From assembly GCA_964601735.1 (NCBI GenBank), contig CAZROO010000001.1, positions 105,771 through 169,770 on the forward strand: a DNA stretch of 64,000 nucleotides, written 5' to 3'. How positions within the stretch are numbered: position 1 is the first letter of the stretch; every line of letters begins with the position of its first letter. This stretch comes from DATAJX01 sp964601735. Its GTDB lineage: Bacteria > Pseudomonadota > Alphaproteobacteria > UBA2136 > UBA6156. This document shows, piece by piece, positions 1 through 7,956 of this stretch. A model generated the notes under the pieces. It ran no database searches. It saw only the letters and a program-made list of their open reading frames with translations, and was not told the DNA's origin. A program made the translations under genes and the position numbers.

Positions 1-1
1 A

Positions 2-907
2 CTGATGATTCAGCGCGGCAATTTCCAAACCTCGCGTGTCGAACAGCGCCTCATCGAGCAGGTGGTACAATATGCGTACGACATCGTCCCTGCCGACGAC
101 ATCCTCCGTCCCACCTGGATTCAGCAGGCCTTCCTCAAATTCCCCTATGCCGACGAACCCAGCCGCGAAGCAGGCCACCAGATGGCACGCGAAATCGGCA
201 GCTACTGCGAATCCGGCATCTACGGCAGGCTCTTTGACGCCCCGCCCAGCTTCACCGAAAAAGACAAGCTGGTGGTCTTCAACTTGCAAAATGTGCTGAA
301 TGAGAAAATCGCCGACGTCATCATCAACGCCATCTTCACCATGATTGATAACGTCATGTACACCGGCGACCGCGGCGAAAAGAAACATTTGCTGGTCGAC
401 GAAATGGTCAGCATGGTCAGCAGCAAGGGCGGCCCGGCGGTGGCCAACCAGCTCAAGCGAGCCTTCCGTACCTACCGCTCGCTCAACTGCATGTGCGGTA
501 TCGCCTCGCAAAACGAAGAAGATCTCACCTCCGAAGTCGGCCAGGCCATCATCGGCAACATCACCAAGCGCATCATCCTCAAGCCGCGGCGCGAAATGAT
601 TCCGATGTTGATGCAAACCCTCGGCCTGCGCAGCCCGCGCCACCAGAGCAACATCGCGGGGCTCGATACCAAGCCCGGCTACTTCTCCGAATTCTACCTC
701 ATCAGCCCGCACGGCGAGGTGGTTTGCCGCCTCATCCCCGACCGGCTCACTTACGCCCTGGCCACCACCACGCCCGATGACGTCGCCGAAATCCGCCGTC
801 TGCGTGAGGAATTCGACGGCAACTGGTGGGATGCCACGGTTACGTTTGCCGAGCGCTACCCCCACGGCGTTCGCGCTGCTCGGGCCAAGGCTCAGCAGGT
901 TCGTTAG
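2..907 (+). CDS. TraC/VirB4-like type IV secretion ATPase, C-terminal part (5' end outside window)
   Basis: The frame is open to the left edge, so this is the C-terminal part of a larger gene; the ATG at 5 is probably internal. A hydrophobic strand ending in Asp-Glu (HLLVDEM) is a Walker B motif. It is followed by a Ser-Gln-Asn-Glu-Glu-Asp segment in the place of the TQ-x-D motif of TraC/VirB4 ATPases, and then by the family's typical ending (GYFSEFYLI, then a VCRLIPDRLTYAL strand and a helix). Such ATPases power assembly and substrate transfer of type IV secretion or conjugation machines at the inner membrane. The Walker A motif must lie upstream of the window. Family assignment is from motif order only; a DotO/TraU-type ATPase is an alternative. 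Confidence 0.7.
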   Translation: MMIQRGNFQTSRVEQRLIEQVVQYAYDIVPADDILRPTWIQQAFLKFPYADEPSREAGHQMAREIGSYCESGIYGRLFDAPPSFTEKDKLVVFNLQNVLNEKIADVIINAIFTMIDNVMYTGDRGEKKHLLVDEMVSMVSSKGGPAVANQLKRAFRTYRSLNCMCGIASQNEEDLTSEVGQAIIGNITKRIILKPRREMIPMLMQTLGLRSPRHQSNIAGLDTKPGYFSEFYLISPHGEVVCRLIPDRLTYALATTTPDDVAEIRRLREEFDGNWWDATVTFAERYPHGVRAARAKAQQVR

Positions 908-1037
908 GCCACGTTTACAAGCGAAGCGTTGCCCGTCTGGCACAGGCAAGAGACAAGCTTATAAAACTCTGCGATTTACGCATGCGCTTTATGCAACTCG
1001 TTCGAGACTTTGGCCTAAATTTTGCTATCCTTAAAAC

Positions 1038-3146
1038 ATGGTCCTCAAGCGGCAACTTCCTTCGCGTGTGTCGCCCGATGAAGCTGCAAAGCCGTCGGGC
1101 CAAGGCAACGCGCCGGTAAAACCCAATATCGAAGCCGAATGGCCCGCCCCGCCCGCCGAAAAGCCTGCCGCTGCTAGTTTACCCGCCGGAGCCGAAGACA
1201 TAGGAGGGGCCGAACTCCCCCCGTTGCCGCCGATTCCAGCCCTGCCGCCATTGGAGGCCGCGCCTGCCGCCGCTACCCCGGCTCCCGTCGAGGATATTTT
1301 TGAAAAGCCCGCCGTCGTGGCTGCCGAAACGGTGCCTGCAGAACAACCTGCCGCCGAAGCCGCACCATCGCCCGTCCCTGAAGCTGCGCCCGCGCAACCG
1401 GCTGCGCCAGCCGATACAACCCCTTCCAAACCGTCTGACGATACGCCCCGCCGCCGTGTCAAAACCCCGCGCAGCTTCACCGCCCAACCGGAAGCTACTG
1501 CCGCGCCCGCCGCTCAGGCCAAGGTTGAGAATCCCATTGCCGAAGCACCAGAGCGTCTTGCCAGCGCGGGCGTCATCGAACCCAAACCGGCTGATCCGCT
1601 CACCGCTAACTTGCCATCTACGCCCCCGGTGGCCACCGAGCCTGCGCAACCCCAGCAGCCCGAAAATATTTTCGCCATGCCGGGCGAAGAACCTGCCGCC
1701 CCGGCGCCGCAAACGCCCGCCGCGCCGCTCGCCGCCCCGGCTTCCGACCTGCCTTGGGCCAGCGGTGCCGCCACCACCGAGGCCAAGGCCGAAACCACTT
1801 CTGCCGATACGGGTTGGGATATCGAAACCCCCGCGCCGCCCGCTGCGCCCAGCACGCCGGCGCCGCAAACGCCCGCCGCGCCGCCGCCCGATGTCTTTCG
1901 CGACGTCGCCGTCTCCCGCAGCGCCGAAGGCCCGATTCCCTCCATGCCCTGGTCCAAGCCGTCCGATGGCCGCGGCGCACCCGAGCTTCCCGCCAGCAGC
2001 ATTTCCTCCAAGCCGCGCGGCGGTTCCTTCCAATTAGTACTGGCCGCCGCCGCGGTGGCGGGCGTGCTGTTCGTGGCCTACACCCTGGTGTCGCGGACCG
2101 ATACCGCGCCCGAGCGCCTGGCCCGCTGGACCGGCAGCCTGCGCGAAACGCCTGAGGTTCTGCCGGGCTCGCCCAGCAGCACCAACCCGGCGGTGCAGCC
2201 CAACCTGCAACCCGAAAAAGTCATCGCCATGTCCGGCCAGAGCGGCACCATCCTGCCGCCGCCTGCCGTGGCTGGGGGCCCGGCCAATGCCACGTTCCAG
2301 CCCCTGCAACCCACCACCAGCGGCACCACGGTGGTCGATTTCACCGACGTCCCGCCCGGTGAGGCTGGTAAGCCCATCGTCGCCGACGGCTCCGAAAAAA
2401 TGCCGGAAGACATCGGCTTCGTCGCCAGCCTGCAACAGGCCATCGCTAAAGAAAAAGCCAAGGAAGGCGGCCAGCCCGGCGCCATTCAAAAGGCCGAAGC
2501 CGACAAGGTTAACGACAAGAACCTGACGCAGGAGCAAAAGCTCAAGCGCGGCGAAGACCTCAAGGCCCAGCTCGATGACGAGCTCGCCGCCTACCGCAAG
2601 GCCTTGGCCGACGCACCCGCGCCCGCGCTGGCGCCCAAGCCGACCGATTTCTTCAAGGACAAAGGCTATATGGACGGCAAGGCCTCCGCCGCCATCGCCG
2701 CCAGCGGCACGCTGCTGCTGCCGCCCACCGCTACGTCCGGCTCCGCCGTCACCGCTGCTGCTACGGCCAAGCAAGGGGTCGAAGGCCTGCCGCCCGCCGA
2801 GCTTTACGCCCACAATCCCAAAAACCTGCCGGTGCTGCCGGAGCCCACCGAGGCCGAGCAGCCCAAAGTCCGCCAACTGGCCGATTTCAACGTCAACGTC
2901 TTCCAGCCGGAAGAGCCTCAGGTACGCATGCCCAAGGGCGTTCGGCCCAGCATCGCGGCGGGCGATTTCCCCTCGCTCGACATCCTTTCGCTGGTGCCTG
3001 GTCGCGGCCTTATTGCCTACTACCAAGGCAAGGAAGGCGTGCTGCTGGTGGGAGAAAAAGTCGCAGGCTGGCGCCTTGTCGGCGTCAACGCCACCACCGC
3101 CGAGTTCTCCAGCGGTGAAAAACGCCAGACCGTTCGCGCCGACTGA
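1038..3146 (+). CDS. Pro/Ala-rich single-pass membrane protein with PilP/GspC-like C-terminus, possible T4SS or pilus component
   Basis: 702 residues. The first ~325 are low-complexity Pro/Ala/Glu (predicted cytoplasmic and disordered). One hydrophobic segment follows at about residues 331-352 (LVLAAAAVAGVLFVAYTLV), then a long extracytoplasmic part. The last ~60 residues (GLIAYYQGKEGVLL...GWRLVGVNATTAEF) resemble the small beta domain of PilP/GspC proteins, which link inner-membrane and outer-membrane parts of secretion or pilus machines. It lies 130 bp after the TraC-like gene and before the NusA-like gene on the same strand, which supports a structural role in the same transfer system. The ATG at 1038 has only a weak ribosome site. 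Function is inferred from topology and neighbours. Confidence 0.55.
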   Translation: MVLKRQLPSRVSPDEAAKPSGQGNAPVKPNIEAEWPAPPAEKPAAASLPAGAEDIGGAELPPLPPIPALPPLEAAPAAATPAPVEDIFEKPAVVAAETVPAEQPAAEAAPSPVPEAAPAQPAAPADTTPSKPSDDTPRRRVKTPRSFTAQPEATAAPAAQAKVENPIAEAPERLASAGVIEPKPADPLTANLPSTPPVATEPAQPQQPENIFAMPGEEPAAPAPQTPAAPLAAPASDLPWASGAATTEAKAETTSADTGWDIETPAPPAAPSTPAPQTPAAPPPDVFRDVAVSRSAEGPIPSMPWSKPSDGRGAPELPASSISSKPRGGSFQLVLAAAAVAGVLFVAYTLVSRTDTAPERLARWTGSLRETPEVLPGSPSSTNPAVQPNLQPEKVIAMSGQSGTILPPPAVAGGPANATFQPLQPTTSGTTVVDFTDVPPGEAGKPIVADGSEKMPEDIGFVASLQQAIAKEKAKEGGQPGAIQKAEADKVNDKNLTQEQKLKRGEDLKAQLDDELAAYRKALADAPAPALAPKPTDFFKDKGYMDGKASAAIAASGTLLLPPTATSGSAVTAAATAKQGVEGLPPAELYAHNPKNLPVLPEPTEAEQPKVRQLADFNVNVFQPEEPQVRMPKGVRPSIAAGDFPSLDILSLVPGRGLIAYYQGKEGVLLVGEKVAGWRLVGVNATTAEFSSGEKRQTVRAD

Positions 3147-3243
3147 GCGCGGGGTTGAGGCTGATTCTCTAACCTACTATTGACGCAGGTCTTTTGCCTC
3201 CCCATACTCCACAAAATCTACAGACCCATAAGGGAGCACGTAT

Positions 3244-4137
3244 TTGGAAATTCTCGATCTCAACCGCGTCCGCCAGATAGGGCAGGAGTACGGTTGGCCT
3301 GAACAGCAGCTCGAAATGGCGCTGGCCAACGCCATCCGCCTTGCCTACGTCGACCGCGACATGATGGTGGAAGCCGATGTGAATCTGGACATGGGCACCA
3401 TCACTGCCCGCCGCCGCAACGGCTTTGGCGAGCACGGCGCCTGGATAGATATCAACGCGCCCATCCTGCCATCCGTCAAACAGTTCATGGCAGCTATGGA
3501 GCTGCAACAGATGGGCGACAACGCCCCCGGCCGCATCGTCGAAGGCGAGGTCGCGGGCTTCCGCGACGGCGGCATCATCTACCGCCTGCCGGAAGACAAG
3601 TTCGTGTTCGTGCCCGAAAACCTGCTCTCAGTAATGGATTTTCACGAAAAGCCCGCCGTCGGTACCAAACAGGTGCTGGCGATGTGCGCCAGCGTAGAGC
3701 CGGTCAGCAAAATCCGCGTCGCCACCCGCCGCGGCAAAGAGTTCGTGGCGGCGGTGACCGAGGAATACTACCCCGAATGTGTCAGCGGCATCTGGATGGG
3801 CGCCAGCAACAGCTGGGCGGTCATCCGCATGGCGGCCGAGCACATGAGCGCCTGGCTGGAAAAGGACGGCATCAACGTCAAGCACCTGCAAACCGTGCTG
3901 GGCCTGCGCCGCATCACGCTTATCCCGGAAGGCAAGGGCGACACCGACCAGGAGCGCCGCGACAGCGAACTCAAGCACTTCGTCAACAACGCATGGAAGG
4001 CCTGCAAAATCGCGGTGCTGGAACCCGACCGCATCGTCATCCACACGCCGCTCGATAAACAGGATCCGCGCAAACTCCGCACCTTTGCCAGCATGCTGCA
4101 AAAGCTGGCCCCGGAACGCCAGCAATCCCTGCTCTAA
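3244..4137 (+). CDS. NusA-like protein (NusA N-terminal, S1-like and KH-like regions) in a T4SS cluster
   Basis: 297 residues, starting at TTG 3244, which has a good ribosome site (AGGGAG at 3231-3236, 7-nt spacing). Residues ~15-50 (a helix LEMALANAIRLAYV, then a strand of the form VEADVNLDMGTI) match the start of NusA. Residues ~97-165 (GRIVEGEVAGFRDGGIIY...PENLL...KIRVATRRGKEF) follow the NusA S1 domain and its linker. Residues ~180-240 look like a KH domain. Full NusA is ~420-500 residues, so this is short: KH2 and the C-terminal repeats are absent. NusA binds RNA polymerase and nascent RNA in elongation, termination and antitermination. A paralogue at the end of a conjugation-type cluster could act on that cluster's own transcription. 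Family similarity is moderate; the role is inference. Confidence 0.55.
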   Translation: MEILDLNRVRQIGQEYGWPEQQLEMALANAIRLAYVDRDMMVEADVNLDMGTITARRRNGFGEHGAWIDINAPILPSVKQFMAAMELQQMGDNAPGRIVEGEVAGFRDGGIIYRLPEDKFVFVPENLLSVMDFHEKPAVGTKQVLAMCASVEPVSKIRVATRRGKEFVAAVTEEYYPECVSGIWMGASNSWAVIRMAAEHMSAWLEKDGINVKHLQTVLGLRRITLIPEGKGDTDQERRDSELKHFVNNAWKACKIAVLEPDRIVIHTPLDKQDPRKLRTFASMLQKLAPERQQSLL

Positions 4138-4169
4138 TAAAAAAGCCCCTGTAAGCCCAAAGGCCACTA

Positions 4170-5504
4170 TCAAGGGCAAGTAGCGGTGTAGATGTCGCCG
4201 CTGCTGGCAACCACCGCCGAGAGCTTGCTGCCATCGCTCGATGAGGCGATGCCGTACCAACTCTGCGAGCCTGCGGCAGTTTGGGCCATCCAGGTGGCTC
4301 CGCCGTTGGTCGAGGTATAGATGTAATTGTTGCTGGCAGTCGCTGCGAGCTTGCTACCATCGGATGACAAAGCCATGCCGCGCCAGTACTGTGAGCCTGA
4401 CGCTGTCTGCTGTGTCCAGGTCGCGCCCCCGTTGGTCGAGGTATAGATGTAATCGTTGAAGGCAGCCGCCGCGAGCTTGCTGCCATCGCTCGATGAGGCG
4501 ATGGTCTGCCAACTCCGTGAGCCCGCCGCGGCCTGGGGCGTCCAGGTGACGCCGCTGTCGGTCGAGGTGTAAATGTAACCGGTGCTGACGGCCGCTGCGA
4601 GTTTGGTACCGTCGCTCGATGAGGCGATGCCGTACCAACTCCGCGAGCCTGAGGCGGTGCGGGCGGTCCAGGTGGCGCCCCCATCGGTCGAGGTGTAAAT
4701 GTAGCCGCCGAGAACAGCCGCTGCGAGCTTGGTGCCGTCGCCCGAGGAGGCGATGCCGTACCAATTCCGCGAGCCTGAGGCGGTGCGAGCGGTCCAGGTG
4801 GCACCGCTGTCGGTCGAAGTGTAGATGTAGTCGCCGTAGACGGTCGCCGCGAGCTTGCTGCCATCGCTCGATGAGGCGATGGTCTGCCAACTCCGTGAGC
4901 CTGAGGCGGTGCGGGCGGTCCAGGTGGCACCGCTGTCGGTCGAAGTGTAGACGTAATTGCCGCTGGCGGCCGCGGCGAGCTTGCTGCCGTCGCTCGATGA
5001 GGCGATGCCGTTCCAACTCCGCGAGCCCGCGGCGGTCTGGTCGGTCCAGGCATAGGTGCCGCTGCAAACGCCGACCGGACTCCACTTGCCCGCGTTCATC
5101 CAGGAACTGCCGTTGCAGTACTGCAGCCGCTTGCTGGTACTGTTGAAAACGAGTTTACCGGGTGTAGAGGTGGGGTTGCTGCAATTACCGCCACCGCCGG
5201 GGTTGCTTTTGCCCATGTTGACCCACTCGCTGCCGTTGCAGAACATCATGGCATTGCTGCGGGTGTTGTAGACGACCTTCCCTTCGGGCCCGGCGGGGTT
5301 GGTGCAACTGCCGCTGGCGCCGCCGGGGTTGGCCGTTGCAAGGTTCTGCCAGGTCGTGCCATCGCAAAACATCATCACGTGCTTGCCACTGTTGTAAACC
5401 ATTTTACCGGCATCCGCCGCGGGGTTGGTGCAGGCGGCAAAGGCGCCCAGCGGGGCGGCCCCGAGGGCAAGAGTCAGGCACAGGACGCGGTAACGGGGGA
5501 ACAT
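4170..5504 (-). CDS. Secreted protein with two repeat types (BNR/Asp-box-like propeller)
   Basis: 444 residues with a clear signal peptide (MFPRYRVLCLTLALGAAPLGAFA). The first part holds three copies of a ~45-residue Cys-containing unit (CTNPA...GKMVYNSG...MMFCDGTTWQN). The rest holds seven ~39-residue units of the form WYGIASSSDGSKLAA...YIYTSTDSGATWTARTASGS. The SxDxGxTW core is the Asp-box/BNR motif of beta-propellers such as sialidases and WD-like exported proteins, so a seven-bladed propeller is plausible. No sialidase catalytic residues are evident. It starts 16 bp after the preceding minus-strand gene. A six-T run lies just past the stop (minus strand, 4141-4146), but the hairpin before it is weak. 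A diverged C-terminal scrap of a homologue lies at 40224-40317. Confidence 0.75.
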   Translation of the reverse strand: MFPRYRVLCLTLALGAAPLGAFAACTNPAADAGKMVYNSGKHVMMFCDGTTWQNLATANPGGASGSCTNPAGPEGKVVYNTRSNAMMFCNGSEWVNMGKSNPGGGGNCSNPTSTPGKLVFNSTSKRLQYCNGSSWMNAGKWSPVGVCSGTYAWTDQTAAGSRSWNGIASSSDGSKLAAAASGNYVYTSTDSGATWTARTASGSRSWQTIASSSDGSKLAATVYGDYIYTSTDSGATWTARTASGSRNWYGIASSGDGTKLAAAVLGGYIYTSTDGGATWTARTASGSRSWYGIASSSDGTKLAAAVSTGYIYTSTDSGVTWTPQAAAGSRSWQTIASSSDGSKLAAAAFNDYIYTSTNGGATWTQQTASGSQYWRGMALSSDGSKLAATASNNYIYTSTNGGATWMAQTAAGSQSWYGIASSSDGSKLSAVVASSGDIYTATCP

Positions 5505-5520
5505 GCGCTCAGATGAATAA

Positions 5521-6042
5521 CTAACCGCGCAGCGCCTTCAGCACGTCCAGCACGCTGGCGCTAGAAGGCTGTGTCGGGCGGCCGATAATGCTGGCCGCCA
5601 CCGTGCGCTTGGGGGCCGCCGCAACCGCGGGTGCGCGGGTTACCTGGGCAGGGGCCACAGGGGTTTCCTCACGCGTCTCCAGCCGCGAGCCGGTGGCCTG
5701 CGCGGCGCGAATCGCCTCGATGGCCGACATCACCGGCGTACGCGTTTCCACCACCGGGGCTTGGCCGGGCAGGGCCGGCAGTGGCCCGCCAGTGACCACG
5801 CGCCGGTTCAATTGCTCCATCATCGGCTGTTGCACGCTGCTGGCCACGCCGGGCCAGCGTTTCACGTCGGTTATAATGCGCTCCATGTCCGCCAGCGTGT
5901 AAAAAGTCTGCACCTTATAAAACCGCGGCGGATACTTTTCACCTGCCATCAACAGGGCCTCGTCCTGGTCATCAGCGGTTACCGGCGCCACAAACTCCTC
6001 ACCGGTCTTCAGATTCTGTAAAAACATCAGGTACGTTTTCAT
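5521..6042 (-). CDS. Unknown protein with conserved-looking N-terminus and Pro/Ala-rich tail
   Basis: The ATG at 6042 (MKTYLMFLQNL) is preferred because a GGTAGGG ribosome-site-like stretch lies just upstream; an in-frame start at 6066 would add eight residues. The protein is about 173 residues. The first ~80 look folded (LKTGEEFVAPVTADDQDEA, then RFYKVQTFYTLADMERII). The remainder is low-complexity Pro/Ala/Thr, ending in a short helix (SVLDVLKALRG). No signal peptide or membrane segment is seen and I do not recognise the family. It sits 32 bp after the AI-2E family gene and 16 bp before the secreted repeat protein, all on the minus strand, so the three are probably co-transcribed. Confidence 0.6.
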   Translation of the reverse strand: MKTYLMFLQNLKTGEEFVAPVTADDQDEALLMAGEKYPPRFYKVQTFYTLADMERIITDVKRWPGVASSVQQPMMEQLNRRVVTGGPLPALPGQAPVVETRTPVMSAIEAIRAAQATGSRLETREETPVAPAQVTRAPAVAAAPKRTVAASIIGRPTQPSSASVLDVLKALRG

Positions 6043-6074
6043 GGTCCCTACCTTTTTCGTAAGCACAGTCTACG

Positions 6075-7139
6075 TCAGCCAACGCTCGCGCGCCACGCCT
6101 TCAGTACGCGCGGCAGCACAACACTGATGACAACGGCGACAGGCAGCGCCATCAGTAACCCGATAATGCCGCCCACCGCGCCCCCGGCCAGCAACGCAAA
6201 CATCACCCACAGCGGGTGCAGGCCCACGCGGTTGCCTACCAGCTTGGGCGTCAGCACGTATCCTTCCAGAATTTGCCCGGTGCAAAAAATCGCCGCCAGC
6301 CAAATGTACGGCTGCCAGTCCATCAGTTGGAACTGCACCAGCGCCATGGCAAACATCGTCAGCACGCCAATTGCGCCGCCAATGTAGGGCAAAAACGCCA
6401 GCATGCCGGTCATCAGGCCAATCGCCCAGCCCAGTTCAAGGTTCACGATGCTTTCCAGCGTCACGGCATAAAAAATCCCCAGGCCCAAACACACCAGAAA
6501 CACCCCGCGCAGGTAAGCCGAAAGCTTCCCGTCAATCTCGTCGCGGCAGGCCTGCACCACGGGGCGCCATTTCCTGGGCAGCCAGGTAATGGCACTGCTG
6601 GTTATGTGCGGCCAGTCGGCCAGCAGGTAAAACGAAACCAGCGGCGTCATAATCGCCAGCATCAAAATGTTGAACAGCATCGCCACGCCGGTCAGGCCTT
6701 TTTGCAGTGCGCCCAAACCCAGCTCCATGCCCTTGGTGCCCACCATGCCCAGCGGGCGCAGCATGTCTTCCACCGACAGGTTCATTTTCAGGTTGCTGAT
6801 GAGCGGCGAGAGCTTCGCCGGCAGAACAAAGTGCTGGAGCGTCACGAGGTACACCGGCAGGCGTTGGATAAAATTCCCCAACTGCTCAATCAGCAGCGGT
6901 ATGCCAATCGCCAGTGCGGCCACCAACACGCTCACGGCAACCGCCACCGGCAGAACCGCAGCCAGGGTGCGCGGCAATCCCCAACGGGTCATGCGGTCCA
7001 CCAGCGGGCTCAATAAGTAGGCCAGTACAAACCCCACCAAAAACGGCAGCAGGATGCCGCTCTTCAGCGCCAGCAAAAGCAGCACCACCAGGGTGCCCAG
7101 AATGCCGATGGTCAACCAGAACGCACGCGATTGTTTCAT
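6075..7139 (-). CDS. AI-2E family transporter (PerM/YdiK-like permease)
   Basis: 354 residues with about seven to eight membrane segments. The opening two-helix block (SRAFWLTIGILGTLVVLLLLALKSG, then LLPFLVGFVLAYLLSPLVDRM), the long soluble helical insert at ~90-150, and the C-terminal part (LAFLPYIGGAIGVLTMFAMAL...YVLTPKLVGNRVGLHPLWVMFALLAGG) are hallmarks of the AI-2E/UPF0118 family. Members export diverse small solutes; the autoinducer-2 role of the name-giving protein does not apply to most, so the substrate is unknown. It is the first gene of a likely three-gene minus-strand operon. The start at 7139 is the only good one near the first membrane helix. Confidence 0.88.
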   Translation of the reverse strand: MKQSRAFWLTIGILGTLVVLLLLALKSGILLPFLVGFVLAYLLSPLVDRMTRWGLPRTLAAVLPVAVAVSVLVAALAIGIPLLIEQLGNFIQRLPVYLVTLQHFVLPAKLSPLISNLKMNLSVEDMLRPLGMVGTKGMELGLGALQKGLTGVAMLFNILMLAIMTPLVSFYLLADWPHITSSAITWLPRKWRPVVQACRDEIDGKLSAYLRGVFLVCLGLGIFYAVTLESIVNLELGWAIGLMTGMLAFLPYIGGAIGVLTMFAMALVQFQLMDWQPYIWLAAIFCTGQILEGYVLTPKLVGNRVGLHPLWVMFALLAGGAVGGIIGLLMALPVAVVISVVLPRVLKAWRASVG

Positions 7140-7272
7140 GACGTTTCAGCTTCACTCATTTCCTCGCCCACGCCAAGCCTTAAGCTTTCCTTTCATGTGT
7201 TTTCTCATATTGTATTCATAGTATACAGTGAATACATACTTACCTTGCCTTCGCCTGTGCTATAACCGGTCC

Positions 7273-7956
7273 ATGAGCATTTCCCGAGCATTTCTCTACC
7301 TCCTGGCGGCTTGTATCGAAATTGTACTTCTCAGCCTCAGCCACTGGCAGGTCAACCGCTACCACCAGCGCATGGCCGAACATGCCGCTCGCGTCGCCGC
7401 GCCCAGAATCCATCTCACCGGCCCTGTCATTTTGTATGCATTTCTTGCCAACCAGCCCAAACCGGGGGCCGATTTAATCGGCGGCGAAGCCGGAGGTGAA
7501 TCAATCGTCGGCCGCCGCCTCATCGCGGTCATGCAAACCCCACAGGGCGAACATATTGCCGATCTCGGCTGGCAACCCAATCCATCCAACCCGACAGCCG
7601 CCCCCGACTTCTCCGCCTTCCCCAAAACGCAAATCGAAGTCACCGGCCTCTCCATGCCGCTTCCCACGCGCCGCGGCTGGCTGCAAGGCCCCTTAACAAC
7701 CACGCATCCACAACTGCTGGCCTTCCTGGCGCCGGAAGCGCTGACCAGCGCCACTGTCCCATCCCATTACCTCGCCGCAACGCAAACCAGCCCCACGCTG
7801 CCCAACATTCTCAGTCTGCCACCGGCGCTCAAAAGCCCGCTGACACACGCCAGCTACGCCCTGCAATGGCTCGTCATGGCCATCGCCTTTCCCATCCTCT
7901 GCATCGCTGTCGCGCGGCAACGCGCGCGGCTTAAGAATCCGCGCTCCCGAAAGTAA
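7273..7956 (+). CDS. SURF1-like cytochrome oxidase assembly protein
   Basis: 227 residues from the ATG at 7273; an in-frame GTG at 7228 would only add a non-hydrophobic leader. Two membrane segments at the ends flank an extracytoplasmic domain, as in SURF1: an N-terminal helix followed by HWQVNRYHQRM (compare the GxWQxxR motif) and a C-terminal HASYALQWLVMAIAFPI (compare HxxYAxxW). An internal GWLQGP and an IADLGWQP strand also fit. SURF1/Shy1 proteins help insert haem a into cytochrome c oxidase, consistent with the lone subunit II gene at 28262-29263. The motifs are diverged. The last 26 bp overlap the convergent murJ 3' end. Confidence 0.7.
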   Translation: MSISRAFLYLLAACIEIVLLSLSHWQVNRYHQRMAEHAARVAAPRIHLTGPVILYAFLANQPKPGADLIGGEAGGESIVGRRLIAVMQTPQGEHIADLGWQPNPSNPTAAPDFSAFPKTQIEVTGLSMPLPTRRGWLQGPLTTTHPQLLAFLAPEALTSATVPSHYLAATQTSPTLPNILSLPPALKSPLTHASYALQWLVMAIAFPILCIAVARQRARLKNPRSRK

